Source: Halichondria panicea
Taxonomy: Eukaryota > Porifera > Demospongiae > Suberitida > Halichondriidae
Length of the DNA: 64,000 nucleotides
NCBI RefSeq assembly: GCF_963675165.1
Contig: NC_087378.1
Coordinates: 7,617,273 to 7,681,272, forward strand
Reading direction: 5' to 3'
The notes below the pieces were generated by a model. It was not told the origin of the DNA, made no database searches, and worked only from the letters and a program-made list of their open reading frames with translations. Position 1 is the first letter of the stretch. Every line of letters starts with the position of its first letter. The position numbers and the translations under genes were made by a program. This document shows, one piece after another, positions 24,409 through 53,200 of the stretch.

Positions 24409-24480
24409 GGTTCCCTCGGGGTTCGAACCCGAGACCTTCTGCGTGTAAAGCAGACGTGATAACCACTACACCAGGGAACC
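24409..24480 (-). tRNA. tRNA-Val (anticodon UAC)
   Basis: The minus strand gives a 72-base cloverleaf with a 7-bp acceptor stem (GGTTCCC pairing with GGGAACC), A box TAGTGGTTATC and B box GGTTCGAACCC. The anticodon stem TCTGC/GCAGA encloses loop TTTACAC, so the anticodon is TAC (plus-strand 24445-24447). There is no intron and CCA is not encoded. It sits alone between RAB23 and ROCK; any Pol III terminator would be the run of A on the plus strand at about 24397-24404. Confidence 0.96.
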
Positions 24481-24840
24481 ACACCATGCCTAACAAATCA
24501 AATTTACAACCTTTGATTCACCCACCACCAATATCACACACACGTACGTACCCTTCTAATTATCCGAAGGAAATGGGGTGGGGCTAAAGACAACTGCAAA
24601 CTGAGAGATAGTTAGCTAGCTAGCGAGACACTGTCCTCCTGCGATTGGAAAGTACTAGCTAACTACTGTGATTTGGACTATATGAACATGCTAATAGTGT
24701 AGAGGAAAGGCCTATGCCTATGCCGACAAGTTACAAGCTACAAGAAGTTGTTTAATCGCACCGAAATCTAATTGTGTATGTAGTATTAATAAAGCTGCGA
24801 GTGGGAGAGTCAAATCATTCGGTATCTCGGAGCCAGCATC
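24481..24840. other. ROCK upstream region
   Basis: The 360 bases between the tRNA and the ROCK start hold no gene. They presumably include the ROCK promoter and leader; a TATTAATAAAGC at about 24782 and the sequence just before the ATG are the only features of note. An upstream intron cannot be excluded. Confidence 0.4.
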
Positions 24841-40680
<15,840 letters not shown>

Positions 40681-40835
40681 TGGGTCTTCTAATATTCCTG
40701 AAAATGTAGTATGTTCTATACTGTACCTACAAGGTTACAATATGTCCTTGAAGCATGTTGTACATGTATAAATATCTTTGCCCATCCTTACCTACAAATG
40801 TACAATACGTTTGACACTGCTATTTTATACTGGCA

Positions 40836-40892
<57 letters not shown>

Positions 40893-41577
40893 AACACACA
40901 CACACACACGTGCTTATCTTTACCCCCCCCTCACACACACACCTTTACCCCCCCTCACACACACGCCTTTACCCCCCCTCACACACACACCTTTACCCCC
41001 CCCCCACACACACACACCTTTACCCCCGCCCCCACACACACACACACGCAGCTCATACTCAATAAGGAACTATCTTACTTACTAGGAACATGATGGAGTG
41101 CAACTCATAATGTTCAATAGAGTCAATCACAATGCATAAGTTTATTTGTGCTATTCTAGTAAATCCTGTTTTTTTTTGCAATTGGACAATCGAACTACCT
41201 CAACTAGGTAGACTGCATCATAGATCTGTTGCGTAGCATTTTTTTGTCCAATGTATGTGTATGTTTTATTGTGAAATTGCTAGACACATCGAGAATGTGC
41301 ATTAATTTGGGTGAAGCATGAAAACTGGCAAGTGATCTGTATGCGGATAACTTCATTAACTTTATTCCATGCTTCCGTTATATTAAAAGAAAAAACGTCT
41401 TATAATTATCGAGGGATTAGGGAAAATATTGTCGATCGAAGAACTAACTTTCTTTATCATAGCATCATTTTGATGTATATAATAATAGGTATATAATCAG
41501 GAGTACCATTAATTGCAGACATACAGACATAATTGGAAGTGACATTGAAAAATTGAGATTGCACAATATATAAATAT
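40681..41577. other. Convergent intergenic region ROCK / receptor A with low-complexity arrays
   Basis: It holds a (CA)n run at 40837-40909, then a C-rich tandem array at 40919-41040 with about five units of TTTACCCCCC plus CACACACACAC. The remainder to 41577 is AT-rich with no gene seen. A further 3' exon of ROCK could lie here, but none was recognised. Confidence 0.7.
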
Positions 41578-44500
41578 TTATTGATGGGAAGATGTTATTA
41601 CAATTGTTCCTGAAGAAATGGATGATCCATTTTCACTCGTATATGATATGGTTTCATTTCTATTCAAATGTCCATTAGGGCTGGCTCCATTACCATTACA
41701 GAATGGAGATTTGTTATCAGCACCGAAAATGTTGGAGTCCAGCAATGGCGGCGCCTGGAACACGATCTTGCTTGCTCTCACCGTCCCTCCCTCCAGCTGC
41801 TTGGAGGACTTCTCTACGGGAAAGTTATACGATCCAGTGGTCTTCCTTACATAGCATCCAAACGCAACCACCACGATGAGCACTGCATGAGAAGACAGAG
41901 GGAATGGAATAAACACAAAGTATTGAGTTAACCAAGTATTGCTATAGTAATGTATTACTACTTAAGCATCTTAAAAGTCTGAAGAAAGTGGAATAAGCAC
42001 AAAGTACAATTTTTCAGAGGTAGTTAGTGATTTACAGACATTCGTTGAAACTTCGTAGGCTTCTGGGTATGTGATAAACACAAAGTATTACTAAAAAATC
42101 CTCAAAAAGTCTAGACCTAGATGACACAAGCACGCATGCATGCATCTATAGTAGCTGTCATAGTTCTAATAACTCTTCTCTGATCTTATTACATTTCTCT
42201 GCAGCAGTGCAATATGACATTCCTGTTGAGTCTCTAATGAATACACAATAATGCGTTGAATGTCGATGTAGTGACACATCGGTACCCTATATGCTGTCAC
42301 GTCTTTAACAGACTCAATGGCTAGTGGGAGGGGGTTCAACTATGTATGTGATCCTTAGAATTGAATTACAAGGCCGCAAAACATTTCACGGAAGCAATCT
42401 ACATTTGATAGCCTAGCTAGAACAACTTGAGAATACGAAGAAAACAAGTTACATGTACTCACCGATGGCAACAAAGACAACTGCCCCTCCGACCACTCCG
42501 CTACTGATGACCACCACCAGTGGGAACTCACTCTCTGACACCTGCATATTGAGGACACAGCATTAGTTGACATACAACGTAATTATTGGGGGAAGGCCTT
42601 GACTCTAAATAACTTAAATGTACGTGCAGAACACACATCAACATGCCTTGGTATAGCTATAGGGCACACACACACACACTTACAGGCATTATCTTACAGG
42701 CATTACAAATATGAGTTTATATTGTCATAAAAATAAATACCAGTAGCAAGAACACTATGTCCACAAAGATGGTGTGGAAGACTGTGTCTATAGCAACTTA
42801 ACAACTTAATACAAAGCCAGCTGTACCTGTGTGCCATCGGTAGATACTGGTAGCCCTGGAGATGGTGTTGGGACTGTAGACAGCTGTACACCGAGAGAGC
42901 TGCTCACACTCAGGGGGGTTGAAACACTAGCTTCCCTCGTATAGAGTTCCTATGTTGTAAGAATGATATGTATATGGATTTCCTACTATGGTGAGATCAG
43001 GACAACACCCACTACGCTAAAAATGTAAAAAAACACGGATCAAGTTAAGGAATCGTCAATCGCTCATGAAGAATTCAACAGTCGCAGTTACCGGCTAATT
43101 AGACACAACACTCGCTAGGTGTGACTGTCTGACCATTCATTCAATGTAAACTAACTCCCTCCTCCTCAAAAGAACAGAAATATTAAGTTACCTCAACGCT
43201 GCTGCTGCTAATGGGCGTGGCAGATGGGCGTGGTAAGGAGGAGAGGACCAGAGAGGATACGATCTGCACTGGCTTAGAGGAGCTCTGTGTGTGAAGAGTG
43301 ATACTTGTGCTTGTAGTGGGGGTGGGTAGTGATGACATTGTTGATAGTAGCACGGTTACTCGGGACGAAGACACTCGAGAACTTTTGACTGAGGTGGAAA
43401 CGAGAGGTGCGGTGCTTGATTCTACAGTGCTTATTATGGGTGTGTTAGTACTGCTTGGTGTTGGAGTTGAAGTGATCAGCATTGGAATGAAACTACTTGA
43501 CATTGGAATCAGAATGTTATCGGATTGTACTGTACTCTGAGTGAGCATGGAACTGAACACTGAAGTTGACAGTATTGGAACTGGACCAAGAGAGACAGTG
43601 GTTGATACTGGAGCCTCGCTACTAGCGAGTGGGTGTGTCACTGCCGTGGATAGTCCAAAGATCATAGAGGAGGTTGAAGGTTTAAAGGTTGAAGACATCA
43701 CCGGTGCGACTGTTGAGGTGGGAGGAGTGATGGGTTGGGTTGATAGGACAGTGGTAGTAGAGGAGGGCAGCAACAACACTGTGGTGCTCTGTGTCACTGC
43801 AATATGACAGAGACAAACGATTAAAACCTTTGCTATGCAATGATCAACTTTCAACGTACAAAGGTGTAACATAGTACTTAGTTAGGATAATTATATGAAG
43901 CATTGCATGACTATCAACAAATAAAGAGCTTAATGATTGCTCTATTGCCAACAAGTCGGACACAAAAGGTTTGCAAGTGGGCACGTAATGGATAGGTATG
44001 TGACAGTTAGCAGTTCAACTATGGCAACACAAGTTCTCATCTTGTAATGCTTAACAGAATGCAATAGAGCGAGTGTCAACATCACCCCCTACACCTACAC
44101 CGTATCGTATGCATGTTGCCTAGCAATGAAGCTAGTGTCGAATAATGGCTATATTAAGACACACTCTCCACCTATGTGTACCTAATGATATCATATCCCC
44201 ATGTACACAAAGTCTATCGTTCGTCTATATAAGCAGCTCATTGCTCACCAGACAGTAGCATATACAAACTCCCAATGCACTAAGACACCTCAATCATTCA
44301 TACTCACTCCAGTATAAGCCAACATACAGATTAATACACTCGATTCTTACATGTGCAGTTGGTTCCATCCAGTGTGACAGTGTATCCATCGAAACAGGAG
44401 CAGTTAAAGGATCCGATGGTGTTGGTACAGTTCTGTACACATGCTCCCTCTAGTACCTCACACTCATCAAGGTCTGTACAGTATGCAAGAGTACCATGGT

Positions 44501-47500
44501 TACTAGTATAGCTGGTGGGCTGGCTAACCAATGCTGCCATGAAGGAAACCCTAGGTCATAATTTATGTGTGCTTTGGGCTTAACCAAACAAACCACGTCT
44601 AATTAGGCTACATACAGCCGGCTAACCCAGGTGCAGCTGTACTGTATTGTTCTAATTTAGATGGTTGGTATTTGGGGAACACATGTGATTGTGATTACAT
44701 ACAATTTAATTGTCTCCAATATGGTCAGCATAGTGTACGTATATAAACAGATGAAGGCCACCTACGCTCATCGAAATGTCCTAATCATAAATGGAACACA
44801 TACTTCAACTTTGCATTGTTCGAAAAGTCAACACAGCACTAATTCATATGAGTGAGCAGATCGATCTACAAAAATCCCATAATTATCTTCAAAGCCCTCT
44901 AATCGAACCACTTCGTGTGTAAGTACACACACCAACGGTATGTATTTCCATAGCTTGTGTTTGATCATTCGTATAATTATACACTCCAAATTAGCCGAGA
45001 GCAGTGACCTGTCGGTATACAGCATCACTAATCAGGGAGCTCACTCACCCACGCAATCCTCTCCGTCCTCAGCGACTACATAGCCGGCCCTCCCTGGACA
45101 CGAGCAGAGGAAGCTGCCCACAACGTTGATGCAGGTTTCCTCACACCCGTGGTTCTGTATATCACACTCGTTGATATCTGCAGAGACAGAGAGCAATAAA
45201 TTAGAATGCACTTTCTAATTAATGGTTAATTAGGCATGGAGACAGAAAGAATTAGACTAATAAGTCAATAACAAAATTACTATGTTTTAATTATAGCCAT
45301 ATCCATATGATGCATACACCGGCTGTCTGTCTCTCCCTTTATTCTGTGTCTCCCTTCATTCAAACCCTTGGCAGCACTTTCCACTGGCTATTGACACACC
45401 AGTAGCCCCACACACACACCACCCTATTTGCTTCGTTTCCATGACCACCCTGTGGCTACCCCTACACACAAAGTAACTAGAAAAAGAATGGGGGGGCTTA
45501 AAATAAAGATACGCTTATAATCGAGCAAGCACAGTTTCTACGGTATTGCATTGTGCTTTTGGACACTTAGGGACCAGTTAATCTAAATTACTAAAATACA
45601 TACTAATTAAGGTGTAAATACTCCCAGCTAGATCCCATATTTCCGATCATAGTAGCCGTACTGTGCTGTGCTGTACCTGTGGTGCAGTTGACTCCAGTCC
45701 ATCCCCTGTTACATGCACACAGTCCGGGGGGGACACACAGTCCGTTGACACACTCCACTGCACACACTGGGGCCTCCACCGTAGTACTGTTGAGGATCAT
45801 CTCAACATACATCTCCACTGCAAATAGTATAGATTATGAATAATATAGTTAGTGTATGTAACAGAATCATGGGAAGGTTTCTAAGAGATACAACATGCAT
45901 CCATTTAAAACTTAATTTACACTTGACAATTAAAAACTGAATTAGGGCACTCTAGCTAATAATTAAAATTTACCAGGAAGCCTTTTTTTATACCACTTAT
46001 ACTAAATATAGCCTAATTGTAGGAGCCTTTAATAGCATGTGTTTTCAACCTGGTGTTAGCAGCTGCTAGGCCATGCACCTCTTATTACAGCCACTGCTGG
46101 TCTACCCATGCAGCTAGTGGGACACAGAAGTTAATACTAATTAATTTATGAGAGAATATTCAAGTGACCGTGTTGAGACTATATTCATGCCAAATTTTAT
46201 CGTGAGGAGTGCTCTTAGACTACTAGGTGTTACCGTATGCTCCCCTGGCAACCAGACCACCACTCCCCAGCAATAAGTTAATTATGACAATGAGGAAACC
46301 AATAACCCCAACAACATGATTTACACTTTCCACTTGTAAACTATGAACTATTCATTTAAGAGCACGAGGAATTTAATGTTTGTCCCGTGACATCACAATT
46401 ACTACCTGTTTAACTTCCTAGTAAAGCTAAGCCCAACTAAGCAGGGAGCAGGGCCACTAATGCGTTAACACTACAAAGCACTACGTATGTATATAGTGAA
46501 AACGTCCTATCGGGTTTCGAATGCGATGTTAATGGAATGCGATGATACTGTACAAACCTGATGCATTTCTAACTATTGCGAATGCATGGAAATTGCATGC
46601 TCACTCTTTTTCGTGTCTTTCTATTGAGATGCATGCAAAAACTTGCAATTGGCATCGAAAGAACCTTGCATTCGAAACCTGATATGCAGTATCACTATCT
46701 TGTTCCCTCACGTACCTCCTGGCTGACTGAGTGGCTGGACTATCTTGACACCTCTAAACCCGTTGAGCTGGCTACCAGATTGAACCAGCTCCACATCGCC
46801 ACCAGCTGTCACGTTATATCCATACACCTTATTAGTTTCAGTCCAATAAACAATGTCCTTATATAACGTGAGACCATGGGAAAATTCAGTAATTCCCGGG
46901 CGTACGATTGGCCGGTTTGAGATCACCTGACTCTCGGAGATGGTAATTGATCGGATGAAATTATCACAGTTGTCTATCCAGTATACTGTGTGACTGAGGT
47001 ACTCGAGGCTGATTGGTCCAATACAGCCCTGTATGAGGCCATCCCGTATGATCATGTGATCATCCCCTCTGACTGAGACTCGCTCAATGGTGGCCTTCTC
47101 GTTGTCCGTCCAATACAACCACCTGTACAAATATTATGCATAATTATTATAATACAATTACAAGCAAAAATACCTACACACCGGCCATGCGTTGGCTCAG
47201 ACTTTTTTCAGTCTACAAATTAATTTAAAATTAAGACATCAATGAACTTGATTATGGCTCAAAATACACGACAAATGTATGGGTGGGTAGAGACTGGAAT
47301 GTCTTTTAGTCACTACATCCATTACTGGAAATACTATTAATAGCGATATATTTAATTTTATCTTACCCGTAATTAGGGAAGGGATAGACCACTAGACCGG
47401 TGGGTAGGGATCCAGCACCCGTGTTATAGACAGTCCGTATGAAGCCAGTCTTGAGGTCGTACTCCACTATTTTTTTCGCATTCCGATCAACCCAGTACAA

Positions 47501-49848
47501 CTTGTCGTTAATCCAGTCAACTGTGACATCAGCTGTAAGGTACGTGCATATAATTAACATGGGGTTTAAGGATAGTATAACTTTAAGGTTTTTTATGCAG
47601 CAGGGGTAAAGTTAACACACATTATACCTGATATTGCACAGCTATAGTGCTGGTATAACTTTTTTGGATGCAACGCGTACCCCAACGAGTGGGTATAAGC
47701 TTATAATTATAGGCCGGGTTATGAGAAAAATGACGAGAATATTTGTCAAGTTGTACACACATAAACGGAATATGGGTACGAAATAGTGTCCAATTTGACA
47801 CAAGAAATGATTCATACACTATCAATGACTTGGCTGTATCTGTTACCTGGGTGCGACGATCTGCCTACGCCTGTCAATATGATGGCTACATCTGTGCCAT
47901 CCAGATTAGCCGATTTGATTTGTGGGTCAAAAACATCAGGGATAGCCCAGTACATTCGTCCCAACCTATAGTGGGAAGACAGCGAGTGTCACATGCATGG
48001 CGGAAAAACAGTGAATGCCAACAATGTGCAGTGAGACACTGTATACAGCCATGCACATATAAGTAAGCAAGAGAACCGACAGTGCTTACATGAGATAGCT
48101 GTATAGACATTTCCTGACATATTTATTATTATAGTCTAGTTACACAGTGGTGTATTCCAAGAAGTTCGAAAGAGTCAAACCACTTCAATTACATGCCATA
48201 TATATCATAAAAATGTGCACACCACCAACTGTTGTTGTTATTCCAAGAGGTCATGCTGAAAGTGTCTCAACATTGTAATTGATACCACTTTCCTGTCTGT
48301 ATTTGTTAGAGGCATTTCTAAGGCTGAGTGCCTCGGAGCTTTAAACTAACAGTGTAAAGTTTCTTTATCGATCACAATGATAATTATTATGCATTCATCA
48401 TTACGAATTAAGTTACCTGTAGTGGTAGGCTAGACCTTCAAAGCCAGGTATGCCGAACTCGTCTGTGAATAATTCTTCTGGCGTCCCTGGTGTCGGCACG
48501 TATGGCCAGGGTGTAACTCGCTCCACACTGTTGTACCTACTGACCAGCATGTACGGTGACCTGTGAGGTGGTTGGGTATAGGGTGGTATTTGTGGAGTAG
48601 ATAATTGCAACGGTCTCTTTAAATGCATTCTCAACAACTTTGGAAAATAATTATAACCAGCGAAACCAGTGAAACAAGTATAAGGCAGCGAATATAATTA
48701 CAATAGCTGAGTATGACTCGGACATATATACTGGGAGAAGCTATGAATACCATTATACTGCATCTACACACATTCATTCTTTCACTATACACCCCATTGT
48801 GACTACGATTACTCGAGCACACGACATGAATACAATATTATATTATTATTAATATATCTACAATAATTATTATTGTTTGCACACATAATTATGTCTCGAT
48901 GTACGCAGTGAATCACATCACATCACACGGGAATGAATGCACTAGTGGTGTATGTGTGTAAGCCATTAAAATGTACGATGATCTTAGGCATAATTGCACT
49001 ATTATGTCTGCATCCATGGTGAAAGAGGAATATGTCAGTCTGCTGTTTGCATACCATGGGGTTTTATCGTCCTAGAGTTATGTGCAGGTCGTCACATCAA
49101 AAACGGCATTACAATATTAGAGCCTGAGGCTAGAAGAAACAAGCTTTGAGCTTAGACAATAGGCGGGATCTTTGTTTGTCAACACTTGAGAATAATTTAT
49201 GAGCACGATTTTTCAGAGCAATGTATATACATATATATATAAGCTATATCAAAAGATGCCTGAAAACATTTAATAGCTGTCAAACATTGTGCCGAGGGAT
49301 GCCAGATTTGAGCACTAATATGGTATCTGTTGGTGTTGGATAAGTACAGCCTATTAAACAGCTATAGGCTAGCATGAACGGTAGTGAAGTGATCCAACAT
49401 AAAATGAAACACTGCATGTTTTATTTGATGATTTGCATGCATGGCATGCACTCTTTGTTTCAGCTAGTATCGCGAGCGACAACGTAAACCCAAGCTCAAC
49501 TATACAACAAGCTCAACTATACAAAGCCATTGGCAATGCTGGAATGCAACACCACACATGCTGAAAGGGATGTTTACTGTTTATAGTTTAATAGATCTAG
49601 TACTGTCAGTGAGTATATGAATTATGACAGTGTTTAATACAATGAACGTATAGCTAGCTATCCACTACTACACTGATCCTAAACACACACATTCACTGTT
49701 ATTGATTCCCAGCTAGCAATACTTACACGCCAGCTTGTCCTTCAGCTCCTTCATCAGCGGATTGTTGCGGTTTTGCAAACTCTACCACACAAGTGCTAAT
49801 TACCATCAGCTGAATAATGCAATAACATACTCTCTTTACAGCCGACAT
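41578..49848 (-). CDS. Single-pass receptor A: YWTD propeller, three EGF-like domains, mucin-like stalk
   Basis: LRP/LDLR-related cell-surface protein without recognisable LDLR class A repeats. Twelve exons join in frame: 49848-49727, 48560-48417, 47965-47847, 47532-47367, 47122-46716, 45817-45677, 45177-45049, 44473-44351, 43796-43192, 42883-42827, 42541-42463 and 41882-41578, giving 798 residues. A signal peptide is followed by YWTD-type blades ([41 protein letters not shown]). Next come an EGF-like domain and two calcium-binding-type EGF domains (DINECD, DLDECE), then a Ser/Thr stalk of about 200 residues encoded by one exon. A membrane segment ([20 protein letters not shown] and on) precedes a cytoplasmic tail of about 90 residues with GSYNFPV but no canonical NPxY. 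The exon at 42883 is the least certain; a start at 42951 would break the frame. Ligand is unknown. Confidence 0.85.
46508..46686. mobile_element. Small inverted-repeat element, copy 1 (receptor A intron)
   Basis: Ends are inverted copies: TATCGGGTTTCGAATGCGAT at the left and GCATTCGAAACCTGATATG at the right. The interior repeats the AATGCGA and TTGCAATT motifs. The second family member is at 58875-59005. Confidence 0.7.
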
Positions 49849-50234
49849 GCTTAGCTAGCTACTCTCTCTTAGACTATATATCAGGTTTTCTAATGACTAG
49901 AGAGCCTCAATATAGAGCCCTAGATTGACTGGTCGATTCTTTATAGAAGACTTGCCAGAAGTAGGCTGGACTGCAACCATGAGGAATGCGCACACAATGT
50001 GGCTGGCATCTAATTAAATTATTCATGCACAGACATCATACCGTAGCAGATTATTGTGTGAAGATAGTATATCTGGTTCCTTTGTACTTTCCCGGTTCCT
50101 TTGTACTTATTATGTAGGAAAGTTTTATAGTTGACTGACTGACTATTAATATCTATAGAGTGCTCAAAATATATTATGCATCAAACATATAAAACAGCAC
50201 ACAAGACAAAAATTAACGATGATATAAAGTAATA
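49849..50234. other. Intergenic region between tandem receptors A and B
   Basis: 386 bases lie between the receptor A start and the receptor B stop, on the same strand. It must contain the receptor A promoter and receptor B 3' end. A short direct repeat of GTTCCTTTGTACTT occurs at about 50076-50109. No gene is seen. Confidence 0.5.
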
Positions 50235-53200
50235 CTACAAAGAGAAATACAATTCTGTCTGTTCAGTTGCATAAAGAGTTCCGTTTTCAATTTGCCTTCT
50301 ATTTGTTGCTAAATCCGAATCACTTGTTCCCACGACAACAACCTCGGGTGTTGCAGCTGCAAGTGGTTGGATCTCGGCCTCAGTGACTTCAAACCGAATC
50401 GATTCCATCGGCTGAGCTCCAGCTGCCACTGGCTGATCTGCTGCCACTGGCTGAGCTCCAGCTGCCATTTGAACTGTGCACGGCACTACTACATCTACCA
50501 AAGGACTACCGATGGACATTCGCTCAAAACTGTCCACACTGAGCGACCCAGTTATGGTTCCTTGACGACTGGGTTGCTCGCTTACCCCTGCGAACACAGT
50601 CGGGTAATACTCTGTAAAGCCTCGATAGTTGGAATTTGGTGAAGTGGGGGAGAGTAGTGCACTCTCTCTACGACGCTTTCTGACATCGTATGATCCTCTT
50701 CTCCTTCGGTGGTACCTGAAGATGACCAAGAAGACGTAGCCACCAGAGAACACTGTAGGTAAGGAAGGGAAGAGGCAAATTAAAATGTGTGTTTATTAAA
50801 TTAGTGGTAGGAGTGCATGGAAACTCGTGGTAAGAGGAAAACTAGGAGGAAGTACACACTAGATATAACTACTGTATATAGAAGACATAGCAGCTGCACT
50901 AATGACACAATCCTATAATTATACTGGAGTTTGCAGAATCTTTGCAACACATAAAATTATTATGAATAAAAGTGTGAGCACTGTGCGTTCCTGGGAAATG
51001 CTCATACACTTAAGAGATCACAGTGTGTACACTTACTCCACGCGTAACGCTCTACGCTTTTACTGGTGTTGAAAAGATTCTGCAAACTTCAGTAATTATT
51101 AGGTTATAATACTTGAATGTTGAGCTGTTCTGTGATTAATTGAGCACAGATGCTATCAATAGCAACTATACACTAACACTCTGTGTGCTGAAATTTAAAA
51201 AATGTCATTCAAAGCACAGTGTTGAATGATCTTAAAAGGTTCTAAATTGGTTCCGGAATTATTGCTGGGCCCACACAAGTACGATGTATGTATGTACATA
51301 TATATATACTCAAAGTCTCACCTAGGATCAACAGGAACACAACAGTGCATACGGCGATGATGATCAAAGCCATTGATGACGGACGAGCCCCTTCAGGCAT
51401 TGCCTACAAATAAAGCAAAAACCACGTAATCAAATTATCAATGCAATTATCACTTCTAAACTCCAAGGCAACAAACTATAATCCATTGCCCGAGTAATTA
51501 AGCAGCCATTGGAAACTTAAAGGGCAGCCATTTGAAATTTAAAGTAATTAGGTCAGCCTGACCACACCAGCAATTTTCCCAACCCACAAACATAACTTAC
51601 TTCTAATCCACCAACAGGCCTCATTGTTGGCAGTGTTGTACTGCCTCCAGGCCCGGTGGTTGCTACCTCTGGATTAGTGGTGGTGGTGGGTTCAGTGGAA
51701 GAGACTTCCTTAACCAGAGGCACTGAAGTCGTGGGTTTGCTCTCGGTTGTGGTGAGAGTGGTAGCCGCTAGAGTACTCGGTACTGATGAGGTAGAAGTGG
51801 TTGTGGGAGATGAAAATGAAGATACAGTTGATGAGATTTCAGTTGCTGGTTCGGGATCGGTTGCGAGGATGGTTGACGTTTGTGTGGTCGTTGAGGGTTG
51901 AGTAGTTGATGTTTGTGTAGTTGGTGATGCTTGTGTTGTTGTTGTTGGCGGTTGTGTAGTTGGTGAGAGAGTGGTAGGCTCCTCTGTGGTGGTAGGCTCC
52001 TCGGTGGTAGTAGTGGTCTGAGGAGCTTGAGTGGTGTCCACAGCTGCAAGGAGAAGAGAAACAATGGACGTTAATCATAAATACGACTGAAGCATGTGAT
52101 AGGCCGGCAATTGGGAGGGAGATATATACCACAGTTTGAAAAGGCCCAATTTGTAACAAGTTCACATCTGTGTGTGGCTTAACTTCTACATGACCTATTC
52201 TCTATTGTTTCAAACCCTCACTCCATCAGTGGAAGCAAAGACTTACCACTCTAAGTCAAAACAAATGATTTCGGTAATTACATGGCCTCAGGGCATGTGT
52301 GGTCAAACTGAAGGGTGCATTTTTTGTGGGAAAGGTAATCAATTAGGTCAACTCTTATGGGTCTCTATTGTCGTTTTGAACCCTAATGTTCACTGTAAGG
52401 AATCCTTACTGTACAGAGCTTTACTTGCATGGGCTCTCAGGCTCAGGACCATGCACACGCATAGCAAAGCACATGGCATTGCATGTGCAATGGCTACTCT
52501 CACATCAACTCTATAAGCTACCTATACGTATGTATCACTGCTTGCATGCTCACCTTGGTTGCAGGTCTCCCCTGTCCAGCCTGGCTGACAGCTGCACGTG
52601 CCTGGAGGTACACACACGCCATTGCCACAAGATGGGTGGCAAGTATCAGGTCCGATTTCAACCAGATCACTAGCTGTGGAAAAAATGAATCGTAAAAACT
52701 GGTACAAGAAGAAGCATCATGCATGCTATCCCCAGATAGGGTTTTAGCTAGAATTTGTACGATGCATGATTATAGCAGCAACTGTATAAATACGTACCAA
52801 GTGGTTGCTTAGAGGGATGAACGACCACCAGCCCATACAGTGTTGTGTGTAGTCCATTATTATACAGTTGAGTCTCATTCGAGTTAATACCATTCCTGAA
52901 TATTTTCTCTGTTTGAGTATAATAGCACTCGTCTCCATACTGTCCAAGACCCCACGAGAACCCGACGTTTTGACCTGGACCCACCATAGTTTTTGGTGAG
53001 GAAGCATCTAGTTCAGCTTCTTCTAACAGTGAGCTACATTCGTCTATCCAGTACAACTTTCTCTTTTTGAGGTCAATGGTGTTTGTAGATGCACATAAAC
53101 TATTAGACAAGAGAGTTTTTGGAGCGCCATTGTCTGTGATTCGCATAAATTTTGAGTTATGAATATCTGTCTTGACCATCACAAATAGCCACCTGTAGAA

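Noticed and set aside
43298-43807. Plus-strand open frames opposite the receptor A stalk exon
   Set aside because: They are antisense shadows of a Ser/Thr-rich coding exon on the minus strand; the 51656-51901 frame opposite the receptor B stalk is the same case.
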